64,000 nt of DNA from the NCBI RefSeq assembly GCF_964656455.1, contig NC_135714.1:120161631-120225630 (forward strand), written 5' to 3'. This stretch comes from Halichoerus grypus. Its lineage: Eukaryota; Chordata; Mammalia; Carnivora; Phocidae. Of this stretch, positions 34,359-46,929 are shown piece after piece; the first letter of the stretch is position 1, and the number at the start of each line of letters is the position of its first letter. Under the pieces are notes generated by a model. That model was given only the letters and a program-made list of their open reading frames with translations. It was not told the DNA's origin and searched no databases. The position numbers were made by a program, and so were the translations under genes.

Positions 34359-34800
34359 TAAAACCAAAATGTATTTTCAAATTAAATATAGCAGAATTAT
34401 AGAACCAAGAAAAATCTAAAATAACCACATTATAATTGAAAGATGAGGTTTATTTGTTTGAACTACACTGTCCCTTGGAGCAGGAATCCTGTATAGGTTC
34501 TCTGGGATTCAGTATACTGCGTGACCTTTGGTTATGCAGTACGGTGACTCTCCCACCATCTTCCTCTATTCACATTCAGGAAACATTTGTGTAGTGTGTT
34601 GTGAAATCATCAGACCTTCCTCTGGCCAAATGTATCTTTGATGTATTCACCTCCTCTGTCACTTTCTCAATGGCTGAAAACAGCTGATATGGAAGTATCA
34701 GACATAAAGCCAAGTGCTACCTGAGCACTGAAATTGGTATCATTCATAAAATGGTCACTCCAATAACCCAGGATAAACTTGTATTAAGATTATTTTATTC

Positions 34801-34996
34801 GGGCGCCTGGGTGGCTCAGTTGGTTAAGCAACTGCCTTCGGCTCAGGTCATGATCCTGGAGTCCCGGGATCGAGTCCCGCATCGGGCTCCCTGCTCAGCA
34901 AGGAGTCTGCTTCTCCCTCTGACCCTCCACCCTCTCATGCTCTCTCTCTATCATTCTCTCTCTCTCAATAAATAAATAAAAATCTTAAAAAAAAAA
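34801..34996 (+). mobile_element. carnivore SINE
   Basis: Identical AAGATTATTTTATTC flanks at 34786-34800 and 34997-35011. Confidence 0.95.
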
Positions 34997-35129
34997 AAGA
35001 TTATTTTATTCATATTATTAATTTTTAACATCAGTGTGTCTTCTTATATCAGGACACAGAATGTCACCATTCTTTTCTTTTTTATGTCTGCCTATCATTT
35101 CATTATATGGCAAATCTATCATGTATTTA

Positions 35130-35328
35130 TTTATTTATTTTTTAAAGATTTTATTTATTTATTTGACGGAAATAGAGACAGTGAGAGAACACAAGCAGGG
35201 GGAGTGGGAGAGGGAGAAGCAGGCTTCCTCCTGAGCAGGGAGCCCGACGCGGGGCTCCATCCCAGGACCCTGGGATCATGACCTGAGCCGAAGGCAGACG
35301 CTCAACAGCTGAGCCACCCAGGCACCCC
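35130..35328 (-). mobile_element. carnivore SINE
   Basis: Flanks TCTATCATGTATTTA (35115-35129) and TCTATTATGTATTTA (35329-35343). Opposed to the copy 134 bp upstream. Confidence 0.94.
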
Positions 35329-35344
35329 TCTATTATGTATTTAA

Positions 35345-37910
35345 CCACTCCCCTATGAACAGACAATTATGGTGTTTTCAAACACTATAAAACTAATGCT
35401 TCATAAAAATTATGACAAGAACTCAGGCTGAGAGTGAACCCAGACCCTAGGATGCAAAACACAACTGTAATCAGTTACTGTGTTTGAAAGATGGTGCCTC
35501 TACTCATTGCCCCAGTTGAAGACTCTGCCCTGGTTTTCAAGCTTCTGAGGGGTCAAGTCTGGCCCCTGAGTCTGCCATCACCTTCGATGCCCTCTTTGGG
35601 TCACTGCCCACAGCTGTGGAATAGCCTGGTCCCATTCCTGTGCCTACATCCAGGCTTTCAAACCCCAGCCTGGTGCAGAGTCTCAAACCACCTATGGGCT
35701 AGGATAAGGGTGTGGATGATCCCCGATGACATAATCCCCATTTAGTACAAATAACAAATCTCCATAGAGAGAGGGCACATGCATTTCAATCTGCATTTCC
35801 AAGTCTCTCTCATTAAGTCTTAACCAAAACCAAGAAACTAATTTCAGCAGGAAACATCTGTGCAGATTCTTGCTGAATCCAGTCTCTCAAGCGTAGGGAT
35901 GATGTCATATATTTTTGCATCTTCAGTGCCCAAGAGGTGGTAACACCTAATATCTGTTTGATGGATGAGTGAGTCAGTGGATGAATAAATGAATGAATGA
36001 GTGATGAATTAGCAGAGAGTAAAAATAGGGAAAATGCAGAAAAGAGCTCATCCAACTATACTGCGTGCTGGCAGACTCTACTTGAGACGTAGCGGGCCCC
36101 TCCTTTATATCTCTAACATCTCTTTGATTCCACAGAAGCAGTATTACCCTTTCCTAATTAAAATCTTTCTCCAATCATAGTATTCTTTATTATATTTTTC
36201 TGATAGACTATGGTTTTTAGAGTTTTCGTGTCCATTTATTTGTAAAGCATTTGCAGGTATATTATAGAGAGTCAGTCTGACATTTGGCCCTCACCAAGAC
36301 TAAAGCTAAAACGAGTAGATTCTACTGGACCTAAGTTAATAAAGAATGTAATGTGGTAAACACTTTTCCATCAAATGGTACAGTGATTATAAAGGTCACT
36401 GGCTACATACTTCAGGCACATTCTTTTGATACCACGTTCAACGTCAGTCAGGAATGTTGGTCACAATCCAATCTAAGAAGGAAAGGAAACCATTTTCTCT
36501 CAAGTTTAAGCAGCTTCTGAACTACGTGAAGGTCTTCATTTACTTATTTATTTTACTTCAAATGGTAGAGAAGTAACTGTTCTGCCAAAGCTTTAGATTA
36601 AGTTAGCCACTTTAGAAAAGGTGGAAATCTACTTCCTTTGATGAAAATGTAGGCATAGGTAATACAAATAAATGGAAGTATGTACTGCCATTCTGGGGTC
36701 CATACCAGATTCTTCTGGCACTGTTTTGTTCCCCTTTGTATCTTTCTCCTTTTTGGGTTTTCTCTCTGTCACAGTCCTCATTCACCACAGCTATGCAAGT
36801 GCTGTTAACCGGTTGCCCCATCTCTCTGTTGACATTTCAGGTTTCACATGATAACACAGTGAAGCATCTCAGTGGATTTCAGAGTGTGAAGCCCTCATAA
36901 AAGTAATGGGGGTAAAGGTGTACATCAGGTAATCTGCTTTCCCTAAGATGTTAGGGATGCACATGGTTTGAACAAATCCCTAGTTTTAATGAGATTTAAC
37001 TACCGCTAGAAGACTCTGATGATGTGGATAGGAGACTGCATTCAACCATATTCCCCAAGTTCAACTTGTCCACCGCAACAGCCAAGAGCCCACTGAAGGC
37101 ACTAGGGGAGGTGGTAACTTCCGTTCTATTGAAGAAGCCCTAGTTTCCTTCTTCCTGGTTTTCAAAGTAGAATAAAAAACAATGATGCAACAGGATTTTC
37201 TCCCTTACCATGTTCCTTTATAAAAATCTCCCTTTTGAGCAATTATTTCATTTGGGATTTGAGCAAGCACTCTATTTTGGAGGGATATCATCACTGACTT
37301 GTCCAGACATTTTTGTGACCTCTGTAGGGGCAGAGATTATGTCTTCCCCTGCATAGACTCCTGGCTACTTTAGACAGAAAAAACTTTCACCTGCTTGGTC
37401 TCTTCCCATAACTTCATAGAGCTTCACCCTTTAGTCCCACTCTTCCTGGAGGCACGCAAAGGCTTTGTTTGAGTGCTCAGTCCTTGACATAAATAACAAA
37501 GCTGCTTGGGTCTATCATGAGCAGCTCTCCCTCATCAGACCACTCTGACAATCAACACCTCTCCAATAGCCTGGTGTGTGCACGCTGGCCACTCTGAGGA
37601 CAAGGGCGCCTGGTCAGGAAGAAGGCCTCCACCCTAAGCAGATGGAATCAGGGGAAATCAAACATCAGATACCCTGACAAATGACGGATCTGATGGCACT
37701 GTCTACCTGAGACATCCACAAGAAACAGAACATGCATCTGCTTGCACACCAAAGCCACCGACACGCAATGGTAAGGAGCTGAGCATCACGGGTGGCAAAT
37801 GTGAACGATGGGTCCTTTCCACCCCAAAATGGACAACACTGCAGATAGGCCTTCCTACTGCCAGAACAATCACTGTCCCCCTCAATAGGCTTTGAACTGC
37901 TATTCTAAAC
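35345..37910. other. intron 1, mostly unclassified
   Basis: 35880-36010 (GTGCCCAAGAGGTGGTAAC, GAATAAATGAATGAATGAGTGATG) may be an L2 or MIR end. 36020-37910 shows no repeat I can name and no exon, one of the longer repeat-poor parts of the intron. Confidence 0.4.
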
Positions 37911-37919
37911 AATCAGTCA

Positions 37920-38106
37920 GGGGCACATGGGTGGCTCAGATGGTTGGGCGTCTGCCTTTGGCCCTGGTCATGATCTCCAGGTCCTGGGATCAAGCCCCAT
38001 GTCAGGCTCCTGGCTCAGTGGGGAGTCTGCTTCCCCCTCTCCCTCTCCCCCCTGCTTGTGCTCTGTCTCTCTCTCTCAGATGAATAAATAAAATCTTTTA
38101 AAAAAT
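37920..38106 (+). mobile_element. carnivore SINE
   Basis: Variant head GGGGCACATGGGTGGCTCAGATGG. AATCAGTCA at 37911-37919 and 38107-38115. Confidence 0.92.
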
Positions 38107-38284
38107 AATCAGTCAAACACTACTTACCTGTCTTCAACAAATTCAAGTCAAATGAGTTAAATGATATCTATCCATTATCCAAAGATGGTCAGCCACATTG
38201 TTACCCACACCGTGGGGCCATTTAAACTTGCTTTTGAGGTTCCAGAAATGCAAAGGGGAAAGGAGGTAAGCTGCAAAGTGTTTC

Positions 38285-38480
38285 AGCAGGTGGGCTCAAG
38301 GCAGACTGCCTGGGTTCATACACCACTAGCTCAAGCACTTACTGGCTGAGTGACCTTAGGCTCAGTTTCCTCCACCCAAAAGCGGGGATAATGGTAAGTG
38401 CTACTTTTGGGGCTTCTGTTAGTCAAAGGAGAACACCAGACTCTCAATAAGTATTCAACTGGTATTACATATTATTATTA
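38285..38480 (+). repeat. MIR
   Basis: GGCAGACTGCCTGGGTTCATACACC, GCACTTACTGGCTGAGTGACCTTAGG, CTCAGTTTCCTCCACCC, CTCAATAAGTATTCAACTGGTATTAC, ATTATTATTATTA: MIR over most of its length. Confidence 0.78.
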
Positions 38481-38845
38481 TTAGGATCACTAATTATTAT
38501 GAGGAGTCTCACTGCCCAAATCCAGACACTGTCTTCTGACTAACCCATTAAAAAAAAAACAAAAAAACAAAAACAAGACTTTGAAATCACCAGAAGATTG
38601 ATTCACAAAAGGGTAAGTGGTTTGCAAGCTGGTGCCTGTCTCATGGAAGAATACCCAGTCTAAAACCCATGCAACCTCACAGTAAAACAAAACTAAGCTA
38701 AACATCTGCAAAGCACCTCATCGAATCCAGATTCATAATTCATCTGATCTTAGTGAAAATCCTGAGGAGCAGTTATCTTTCTCACTTTATACCTGTATGA
38801 AAAAACTGAAACTGGTAGCATTGGGACTCAAAGCCCAATTTCATT

Positions 38846-39016
38846 CTTTTTTTTTTTTTATATTTATTTGACAGAGAGCACAAGCAGAAGGAGAGAGAGG
38901 GAGAAGCAGGCTCCCTGCTGAGCAAGGAGCCCAATGTGGGACTCGATCCCTGGACCCTGGGATCATGACCCGGGCCGAAGGCAGCCGCTTAACCAAATGA
39001 GCCACCCAAGCGTCCC
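38846..39016 (-). mobile_element. carnivore SINE
   Basis: AGCCCAATTTCATT (38832-38845) and AGCCCAATTTATTT (39017-39030) flank it. Confidence 0.92.
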
Positions 39017-39084
39017 AGCCCAATTTATTTCTTATTCCAAATCCTCTTCTCTTTCCACTACACCACGAAGTGGAATTGCTTCTT

Positions 39085-39301
39085 TTTTTTTTTTTTTTTA
39101 AAGCAATTTTTTTTTTTTTAAGATTTTATTTATTTGCGAGAGAGAGAATGAGAGACAGAGAGCATGAGAGGGAGGAGGGTCAGAGGGAGAAGCAGACTCC
39201 CTGCTGAGCAGGGAGCCCGATGTGGGACTCGATCCCGGGACTCCAGGATCATGACCTGAGCCAAAGGCAGTCGCTTAACCAACTGAGCCACCCAGGCGCC
39301 C
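39085..39301 (-). mobile_element. carnivore SINE with doubled T tract
   Basis: Identical GTGGAATTGCTTCTT at 39070-39084 and 39302-39316. The tail (plus-strand reading) is two long T runs separated by AAAGCAA. Confidence 0.95.
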
Positions 39302-39316
39302 GTGGAATTGCTTCTT

Positions 39317-40886
39317 AACTGGTGCTTTGGACCTCAAGGCTGAAGCCAGTAAGTAGCATGGCTACTTGGAGCCTCCACTTCTTTCCAATAAGGGAAACCA
39401 TCTAACGGAAGGAGTGGAGTGCCATGGGTAAATGTCCCCACTCTCACTGCCCATTCTGTAACTCCTCTTCATCAGAGCCATGACTTACTGAGCTCTTGCT
39501 AGGTTCCAAGTGTTGTCCTCAACACTTGCCATTTGCCCCAAATCACACCAGTCTGGAAGTGAGAAGTAGATTTCAAACTCAAGTACTGGGCTGTTTTAGG
39601 TCTCGGAGCAATGTATGCACTGCAAAAAGGTACCTGAGTAAGAGGGATGGGTGGTGGGTGGTGCTGAAATGTAGCCCTAGCTCCATGGGGGTGGGGGCTG
39701 TGCCTTCCCAACAACACAGCTCAGAAGGGACACCTTGTTCTAAGCAACAAGGCCCTGTGCAGGACCTGCTCAGGAAGCAGCTCAAAGCCATGCTCTTAAA
39801 CACAAGTCTATACTCTTAAACACTACACCACTGTCCCTATGGGGAGTACCCGTTGAAAATATAAACTCAAAAGAGCACTGATGAATGAATGAATAATGCA
39901 TAATAAGTAATGGATTCTAAGTTATTAAAGGGGAGTGGGATTTAGAGGCATGGGGTAGATTATACCTTAATCTTCGCTGTCCTAGACAGCAAGTCTCCAT
40001 GGACAGTTGCTTATCCTTGTCAGGCACCTGCCATAGAATAGGCCTTGTTTGGAAAGAAAACCAAACACTAACAGGTATCGTTGTACAGCTACAAATACAT
40101 TCAATTTTGCAAATGTGTTCTGCCTTAATAGGTAGATACTAACGTAAGATGTCTCAAATACAAGAAGACCTTTGGGAAATCAGAACACCTTTCCCAATTA
40201 GGACACTGTTATTGTTTATTCATCCAAGTTCTAAACAAAACATTGCTCAGTTCCCATCTCATCTCATTAAGTGTTTATTGCATTAATTGAAATAAAATCT
40301 GGTCTTGGTCAGCTTGCATCAGCCACACCACCACCAGTTAGAAGCGGTTTCGATATAGAACTCAAGTCTTTCCAGAGCTGTTTATACCACAGGATGTAAC
40401 ACTCCACCAAGCCCCAGTATTCCCTGGTTAGGTTTTCTATGTATGGAAAGGGTGATTATTAGAATCAGTTAACACTTTGGGGCTAATTTCAAAGCTGTTG
40501 AATAAACAGCAAGGAATGAACATTCCTATTGATACATTCCAACCAACAGCATCTATTTGTAAATTGTAATAATAGGCATTACGGTGAAACTGTCCAATAC
40601 AATTGCCAGTGTTAAGTAACAGCTAGCTCAGGAAGGCAGGGACTCGCCAAGTCTGCCCTGGTACCATCACTCCTGATGGTCTCCCCGACACTGGGATGAA
40701 GGCCAGTTTCCACTTATCACCTTGCACTCAAAAAAACTACAATCATTGGTCATAGTATAGTATAGCATAGTATTTCTATAACCATAAACTACATCTCTAG
40801 TAAAGCTGGAAAAACAAACAAACCGAAACAGGCTGAGAGGACTGTATGTGTCAAAATATTTGGGAAAAGGTGCTGCTTTGTGCAAT
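39317..40886. other. intron 1, mostly unclassified
   Basis: 39485-39620 (ACTGAGCTCTTGCTAGGTTCC, CACACCAGTCTGGAAGTGAG) may be antisense MIR. The rest is unassigned and includes the TEAD-like cluster at 40513-40540. Confidence 0.4.
40513..40540. promoter_or_regulatory. cluster of TEAD-like (MCAT) motifs
   Basis: GGAATG (40513-40518), CATTCC (40521-40526) and CATTCC (40535-40540). The first two form an inverted pair around AA. Motif match only; no evidence of activity. Confidence 0.3.
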
Positions 40887-40900
40887 AAAGAATACTCCTG

Positions 40901-41106
40901 GGGCGCCTGGGTGGCTCAGTTGGTTAAGCGTCTGCCTTCGGCTCAGGTCATGATCCTGGAGTCCCAGGATGGAGCCCCGCATCGGGCTCCCTGCTCCATG
41001 GGAAGCCTGCTTCTCCCTCCCCCACTCCTCCTGCTTGTGTTCCCTCTCTCGCTGTCTCTCTCTCTCTCCCTCTGTCAAATAAATAAATAAAATCTTAAAA
41101 AAAAAA
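40901..41106 (+). mobile_element. carnivore SINE
   Basis: AAAGAATACTCCTG (40887-40900) and AAAGAATATTCCTA (41107-41120) flank a full copy. Confidence 0.94.
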
Positions 41107-41120
41107 AAAGAATATTCCTA

Positions 41121-42030
41121 AGTGTTTAACATTTTAAAAAATTGACCTTTACTATACAGACAATATCCCTCTTCCTTCCAATCCCTCCTTCCTCGCTCCC
41201 CTTCCAAAATCATTATTTGAGTTTAAAATGCCAGGAGTTATTAAACATCCAGGTACTAATCCCTCCTTTATTTAGCTGGTGTCAAGATCAGACTTGCCCT
41301 GAGGAAAACAAGAAAAAGTCTTCCCAGAGAAATTTTGCTTTCTGAGAGATGTTTTCCAGATCCTTCAGGGGTTTTGGGGTAGGGAGGGACTGTAAGTCCT
41401 TCTTAATGCCTGGATCTTCATTTTCCCTGTTAAAATTCAGCAAACAACCCAACAACTTTGAACTAAACAACATTAAATTCTTACTATGTGTGTTTACATA
41501 CTCATTTCTTCCCGATTGTACCTGGGAGCCTGGTAAGCTGGACAAAGGGCCACCCAAGAACAGGTAGGCAGGCTTCCTCCCCATTTCCTGCTTTGATTGT
41601 CCCAGAATGAAATCATAACAAGGTACATGAAACTGTTTGACTGTGTGTGATGTAAAAATAATGCGTGATCTACTCCCAAAGAAATAAGCAAGTCAGTCAG
41701 TTTCACTTAGATTTAAAAAATACAGAACCTGACAATTTGCCATCCCAGACAGTTACTGAAACCAAACATTTTTCTTTTCTTTTCCTTTCTCTTCTCTTCT
41801 TTCCTCCCCTTCCTTTCTTTCCTTCCTTTATTTCTAACGAACGTCTGTCTGCTCCTGTGGGCAAGTCTGTCTTATTTACGCACTGTTTTCACTTGGTGCT
41901 TGCTGCCACCGAGCTGACTGGCCACCCGGTGGATTCAGGATCCAGTCACTGCGGCTATTCCTGATTTGGCTGAGTGGATGGAGGATCCTTTGGAAATACA
42001 AAATCCTGATATCATATTAAACCTGACTGA
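41121..42030. other. intron 1, unclassified
   Basis: Contains the pyrimidine tract at 41767-41832. No exon or named repeat otherwise. Confidence 0.4.
41767..41832 (+). repeat. homopyrimidine tract
   Basis: About 65 bases of T and C, nearly pure, made of TTTCTTTTC and TTCC units. On the transcribed TBC1D9 strand it reads as a purine tract. Confidence 0.85.
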
Positions 42031-42034
42031 TGCT

Positions 42035-42165
42035 TCCAGCCTCCAAAGCACTTTCAGTATCTCATTTGATCCTCACAATGAACATGTCAGGTGGTTAGGG
42101 GGACCATCCCCCTTTTCAGATGGAAAACAGACCCAAAGAAGTTAAGAATGGTGGTCACACATTTA
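42035..42165 (-). repeat. MIR, antisense
   Basis: CAAAGCACTTTCAGTATCTCATTTGATCC, CTCACAATGAACATGTCAGG, CCCTTTTCAGATGGAAAACAGACC, AAAGAAGTTAAG. Confidence 0.7.
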
Positions 42166-42573
42166 AGAGACAGCATTGCTGTGTCTCCTTCCATTCTAGA
42201 AACCCCTTTAAGATAGCAACCACCAAAAATGTTTAAACTCTTTCACTACAAACATAATTTACAATGAAGAATAAATACAGAATTTCTTTTTGTCAAACTC
42301 TTTCTCTCTGCCATAAACAATCTCAAATAGCAACAAATATTCTCTTTGACATTTACATTCTATTTGAAGGGCATCTCCAAGACCCTTTCAGAGATGACTA
42401 TCCCCATTTACTAGTGAGCTTTTTGAAAATACTCTCTCTCCCATTCTGTATAAGAATTCTAGATCCTTTAAGACAAAGATCTACCTGGTAAATAAGAACA
42501 AGGAAAAGAAAGGATTCAGCTAAGGACTTTAAAAATCTGTGTGCTCTTCTAAACTTTAAAAATGTGGGTTATA

Positions 42574-42772
42574 GGGCGCCTGGGTGGCTCAGTCGTTAAG
42601 AGTCTGCCTTCAGCTCAGGTTGTGATCCCGGGGTCCTGGGATCGAGCCCGACGTCGGGCTCCCTGCTCCTCGGGAAGCCTGCTTCTCCCTCTCCCACTTC
42701 CCCTGCTTGTGTTTCCTCTCTCGCGCTGTCTCTCTCTGTCAAATAAATAAATAAATAAAATCTTTAAAAAAA
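42574..42772 (+). mobile_element. carnivore SINE, first arm of an opposed pair
   Basis: Identical AAAAATGTGGGTTATA flanks at 42558-42573 and 42773-42788. Confidence 0.96.
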
Positions 42773-42823
42773 AAAAATGTGGGTTATAAGCACAGTAGAA
42801 ACAGAAACCCGCAAGTGGCTTTT

Positions 42824-43007
42824 TTTTTTTTTTTAAAGATTTTATTTATTTATTTGAGAGAGAGAGAGCATGAGATGGGGGAGGGTCAGAGGGAGAAGCT
42901 GACTCCCCGCTGAGCAGGGAGCCCGATGCGGGACTCGATCCAGGGACTCCAGGATCATGACCTGAGCCGAAGGCAGTCGCTTAACCAACTGAGCCACCCA
43001 GGCGCCC
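42824..43007 (-). mobile_element. carnivore SINE, second arm of an opposed pair
   Basis: Identical CCGCAAGTGGCTTTT flanks at 42809-42823 and 43008-43022. Only 51 bp separate it from the plus copy upstream. Confidence 0.96.
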
Positions 43008-43022
43008 CCGCAAGTGGCTTTT

Positions 43023-43952
43023 AAAAGCACACGTGCTGAAGTTTAGTATAGCTGTTCATCCAAAGGTATATACAGTCCCAGTAACAAACTGAAAGGTCCA
43101 CAAAAGGCAAAAGAGCAAGGAGGTATCCTCTGCTGCCCGGAAGTTTCTATTGGCACTAAGAAAGGGGAGACAGATCACAACACATCTAATATTTCTACCC
43201 GGGGTGCAACCTACGTTATTAAAATTGTGAAAAAGTCCTAGGGTGTTTGCGTGGTCAAACACATCCTGAAATTGGCATCATATGGACAAAACTAGCAGGA
43301 CTCCAAAAAAGAACAGCCCATACATCTATGAATCTTTTCAAAAACAAAATGACAGGAGGCCTTTATGAAGACTCCATGGCATCTGCCATGAAGATGGGGT
43401 AGTCAGATGAGGGGGAAACTGGCTCTTACCGGGGAGAGAGCGAGGAAGAAGGGGACAGTGGTCTCTCAGACACACAGATAAGAACAGATAAATAGTTAAA
43501 GTCACAGCGCAGATGGCACCCTCTTCCTAAAGATCACAGGTCACACTCGGGCAGTAATCTCGGGCCAGCACCGAGCAACAAGAGGGGGTCCAGCTGCAAA
43601 ACAGGGAGTAGGAAGAAAGAGGAGTCTGCAGTTCTTATTCGGAGGATTAGCCTTCCGGCAGCTAAGTCGAGTGCAGTGCGTGCTCTGTAATGATTAGCCA
43701 TGCCATCTGCTTAGATCGGCACAATGACAGCCCAATAGCTGACCTGAAGAGAGCAAAAAGGAAACGTCAACTCACTGGTCTATATTGTAGACTCCATTCC
43801 TCCCTCCACTTGCCCATAGAGAAGGAGAACTAGCAAGGGAGAAACGGGGGAGTTACCTGTTAGAGCTTTGTGCTCTACATTACAGAGCATCCCAAGGAGG
43901 GCTGCCTGCGAAGAGCATCTGTAGGGAAGAGCCAGCTCCCTCTCCTCTCCCC

Positions 43953-43998
<46 letters not shown>

Positions 43999-45080
43999 GC
44001 AGGTCTTTCCCCACCCTAAGAAACTGAGAACTGTAGTTGAACAGTCTCACATCTGGCTATCGAGCTAAGAGTAAAAGAAGCACCAGCATTTTTATCACTG
44101 TATTCAAAGACAGTGATGTTATTACTATTGTTTCAACAATATAGAGCAACGGAATTACCCGGAAATGGATAAGCCTTCTTATAATCCATAGTGATCCTGG
44201 TACAAGCAACAGCAATAAATTCCTGAAAACTGCTTTGGTGGAAAATTCAGCATTGAGAAAGGGAAGACTCCACGGAATTAGCTCTTCATTTATTTGATTC
44301 ACAGTCCCCTTTCAGTAGCTCATGGAAGTGGCAGAGCCTCAGCTCTAGAAAAATACACGCTCCTAGTGAATTCCCTAAGTCTTGTGCATGATTTCAGGCC
44401 ATTCAAGGACCTCCTGAAATCCCCACCAGCTTAAGTATTTCTAAAAGAAAAAAAGGTCTGAGGAGTACAATCCCATAAAAAACTCATTATTTTTATATAC
44501 ACGGAGAAAAGTAGAGAAAATCTTTATGACATCTGACATACATTACACTACTAAAAAATCAATACTGTATGTCAAGTTGACGTATTTCCTCCTTGGTGGC
44601 CATAAATTCTTTGAGATTGACCTCATTCACAATAACCATGGATACTGGTCTTCTTTGTGGAATATTCATACAAACAGGCCTTTCCCTTGTCTGTCCTCCA
44701 CCCAGACAGTCAATGCTTCTTGACTGGAATGGCTCCATACTATGGTCCCAAAGACAGCTTGCTAGAAAACTGGAAATGGGAAAAGTCTGGAAACCCTTTT
44801 AGGAAAATCCAGAGATGGTGTTCGGATTTCCACCCTGGTGGTCAGAGTCACGTAAGGGTCACCCACGACAGCCACTGGTCAATGACATCACAACCCAGGA
44901 AAAGGAGCAGCCTTCCTCTGCCTGTTTTTCATTTCCACACTCAAGACTGCATTTCTAAGATGGGGCTCACTTTGCCCCAGTTTCTTTCCAAGTGCTTCTT
45001 CCTCTCTCCTTTTTCATCTCCCTTCTCCCTTTCCAAATTCAATCAAACTCAAGTACAAATCCAAGCTCTGTCTGTTAGTA
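43023..45080. other. intron 1, mostly unclassified
   Basis: About 2 kb with little recognisable repeat apart from the CA microsatellite. 43620-43745 looks unique, with a GC-balanced composition and several transcription-factor-like words. Confidence 0.4.
43955..43994. repeat. (AC)20 microsatellite
   Basis: Forty bases of uninterrupted AC, followed by GCACGC. Confidence 0.97.
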
Positions 45081-45099
45081 GTAGGGGCTCCTCAAGTAT

Positions 45100-45250
45100 C
45101 TTACTTCTTTGAAGCATTCAGTTTCCTCATCTATAACAGAGGGAACATTTAACCTACAGGATTGCTCTGAAAATCAAATTTGTGACATAAGGTAAGTTCT
45201 CAACAGAATGCCTGAACCACAGAAGGATTTCTGCAAATGTTAGCTCTTCT
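45100..45250 (+). repeat. MIR 3' part
   Basis: TTCAGTTTCCTCATCTATAAC, ACCTACAGGATTGCTCTGAAAATC, GAATGCCTGAACCACAGAAGG, GCAAATGTTAGCTCTTCTGCC. Confidence 0.7.
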
Positions 45251-45325
45251 GCCTTTATACTTTATGACATTTATAAAATTAATAAAAAATTACACAATCA
45301 AGTGTTAATTAAAAAATAGGGCCAC

Positions 45326-45523
45326 GGGGCACCTGGGTGGCTCAGTCGTTAAGCGTCCGCCTTCGGCTCAGGTCATGATCCCAGGGTCCTGGGATCGAGC
45401 CCGGAATCGGGCTCCCTGCTCAGGGGGAAGCTTGCTTCTCCCTCTCCCACTCCCCCTGCTTGTGTTCCCTCTCTCGCTGTGTCTCTCTCTGTCAAATAAA
45501 TAAATAAAATCTTAAAAAAAAAA
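45326..45523 (+). mobile_element. carnivore SINE
   Basis: AAAAAATAGGGCCAC (45311-45325) and AAAAAATAGGACCAC (45524-45538) flank a full copy. Confidence 0.95.
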
Positions 45524-45539
45524 AAAAAATAGGACCACA

Positions 45540-46925
45540 ATAACAATGCTTTGAAAATTAGCTTTCAATCACATAGATCGAAATCTTATTACAAAGATGC
45601 TTTTAGAAAGTGTATTTTCTATTATTTATTATAGCAATTGATATGTAAATGTTATAAAATGCCATGATTTCTTCCTTTTATGCTTTAATGAAAGAGTCCA
45701 AATATAGGTCTGTTAAGTCTTGCTTATTTTTATTAAAGACTACCTTGGTTCCTAGGTTAACATAGATTTAAAAGATTGGTAGTACTGAAATGTAAATAGT
45801 TTGCCTTATTAAGAAGTGTTACATGCAGGTAATCTAGGAGATCAACAGAGTTTGCTTTTTTGTTGTTCAGAGTGTAAACAGAGATAGAGTCCTTATTGTT
45901 GTGCTTGACCTTCCCTCTGGCAAGGACTTGCCCAGCAAGCCTTAGAATAATGCAGCTGAGAGGGGGAGTGTTTCACAGACCTCACCTCTTGGACTAGACA
46001 GTTACCTGCCCAGCTTTGTGCTCCTAGGACCCACACAGAAAGTAAAAGAGTTGATTCATCTAAATGCCAGTTTCTAGTCCAGGTCTCCAAAGGAGAGTTA
46101 GAAGAACCTTAATGGAGCTCTGGAATAGATCACAGCTCTCCTGAAAGGACGTGTAAATAACCTAACAGCAAAAGTGTGAAAGGAGATTGGAAGAAAGCTA
46201 GAGACCAGTGGCAATTTTAGAACACCTTTAAAAATGACTGCCCTATCCTCTGAGCTCTCTAGAACATACATCTGACGGGAAAGGAAAACAAAGAAATGGA
46301 GAAAGTGGGTTAAGGACTTCATCATTCTCTGGTTTAACTATTAGAATCCCTGTTTCTAAATTACAAACTCCTGATGGACTAATTAACCATTTATACATAT
46401 AAAGAGAAAAGGTAGCCCCTCTCTGCCTCCTACCCCAGTCTTCTCCTTAGAAGTCCCACTTGCCATGGTCAGAGAGAATCATTTGTACAGGACAGAAGGA
46501 GGGAAGAAGGACAGAGGAGAGAAGCAGGAGAGTGAGAGACAGTACTAGGTTTCCTGGCAGTTTTCAAAAAGTACCTGTCCTGGAAGGGAAGGGGGAGAGG
46601 GAGGGAGGGAGGGAGGGAGGAAAAAAAGGGAGGTATGTAGAAACAATTTTAAAGTTGCTGATCAAAAATCACCTTTAAAAAAAATTACCATCTTCCCCAA
46701 ACCCTGAAAATGACTTAGCTTTTTTAAGCTGCCTAACTATCAGGCAGTTTTCCATTTGCTTTAACAGCACCCTCTGAAAAACGCGAGGTTTCTGTAAACT
46801 GGAGACTTCCGTGGCTCACACACTGGTGTGAATTAATTAGGAGTCAGCTGCCTCCTAACACCTTCCCTAGATCATCTGCAAGGGTAGAACAATGATGGGC
46901 CATTATCTGTGAATGGCTCTTTATG
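45540..46925. other. intron 1, unclassified
   Basis: No exon or named interspersed repeat. Holds the GGGA tract at 46590-46631. Confidence 0.4.
46590..46631 (+). repeat. (GGGA)n purine tract
   Basis: GAGAGGGAGGGAGGGAGGGA and following AAAAAAAGGGAGG. All purine on the plus strand. Confidence 0.9.
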
Positions 46926-46929
46926 CTTC

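Noticed and set aside
43425..43440. Donor-like GGTAAG on the minus strand as a cryptic TBC1D9 exon
   Set aside because: No matching acceptor and open frame could be paired with it, and exons 1 and 2 already join in frame.
44657..45112. 151-codon open frame on the plus strand in intron 1
   Set aside because: Composition typical of chance and no resemblance to a family; the end runs towards a MIR.
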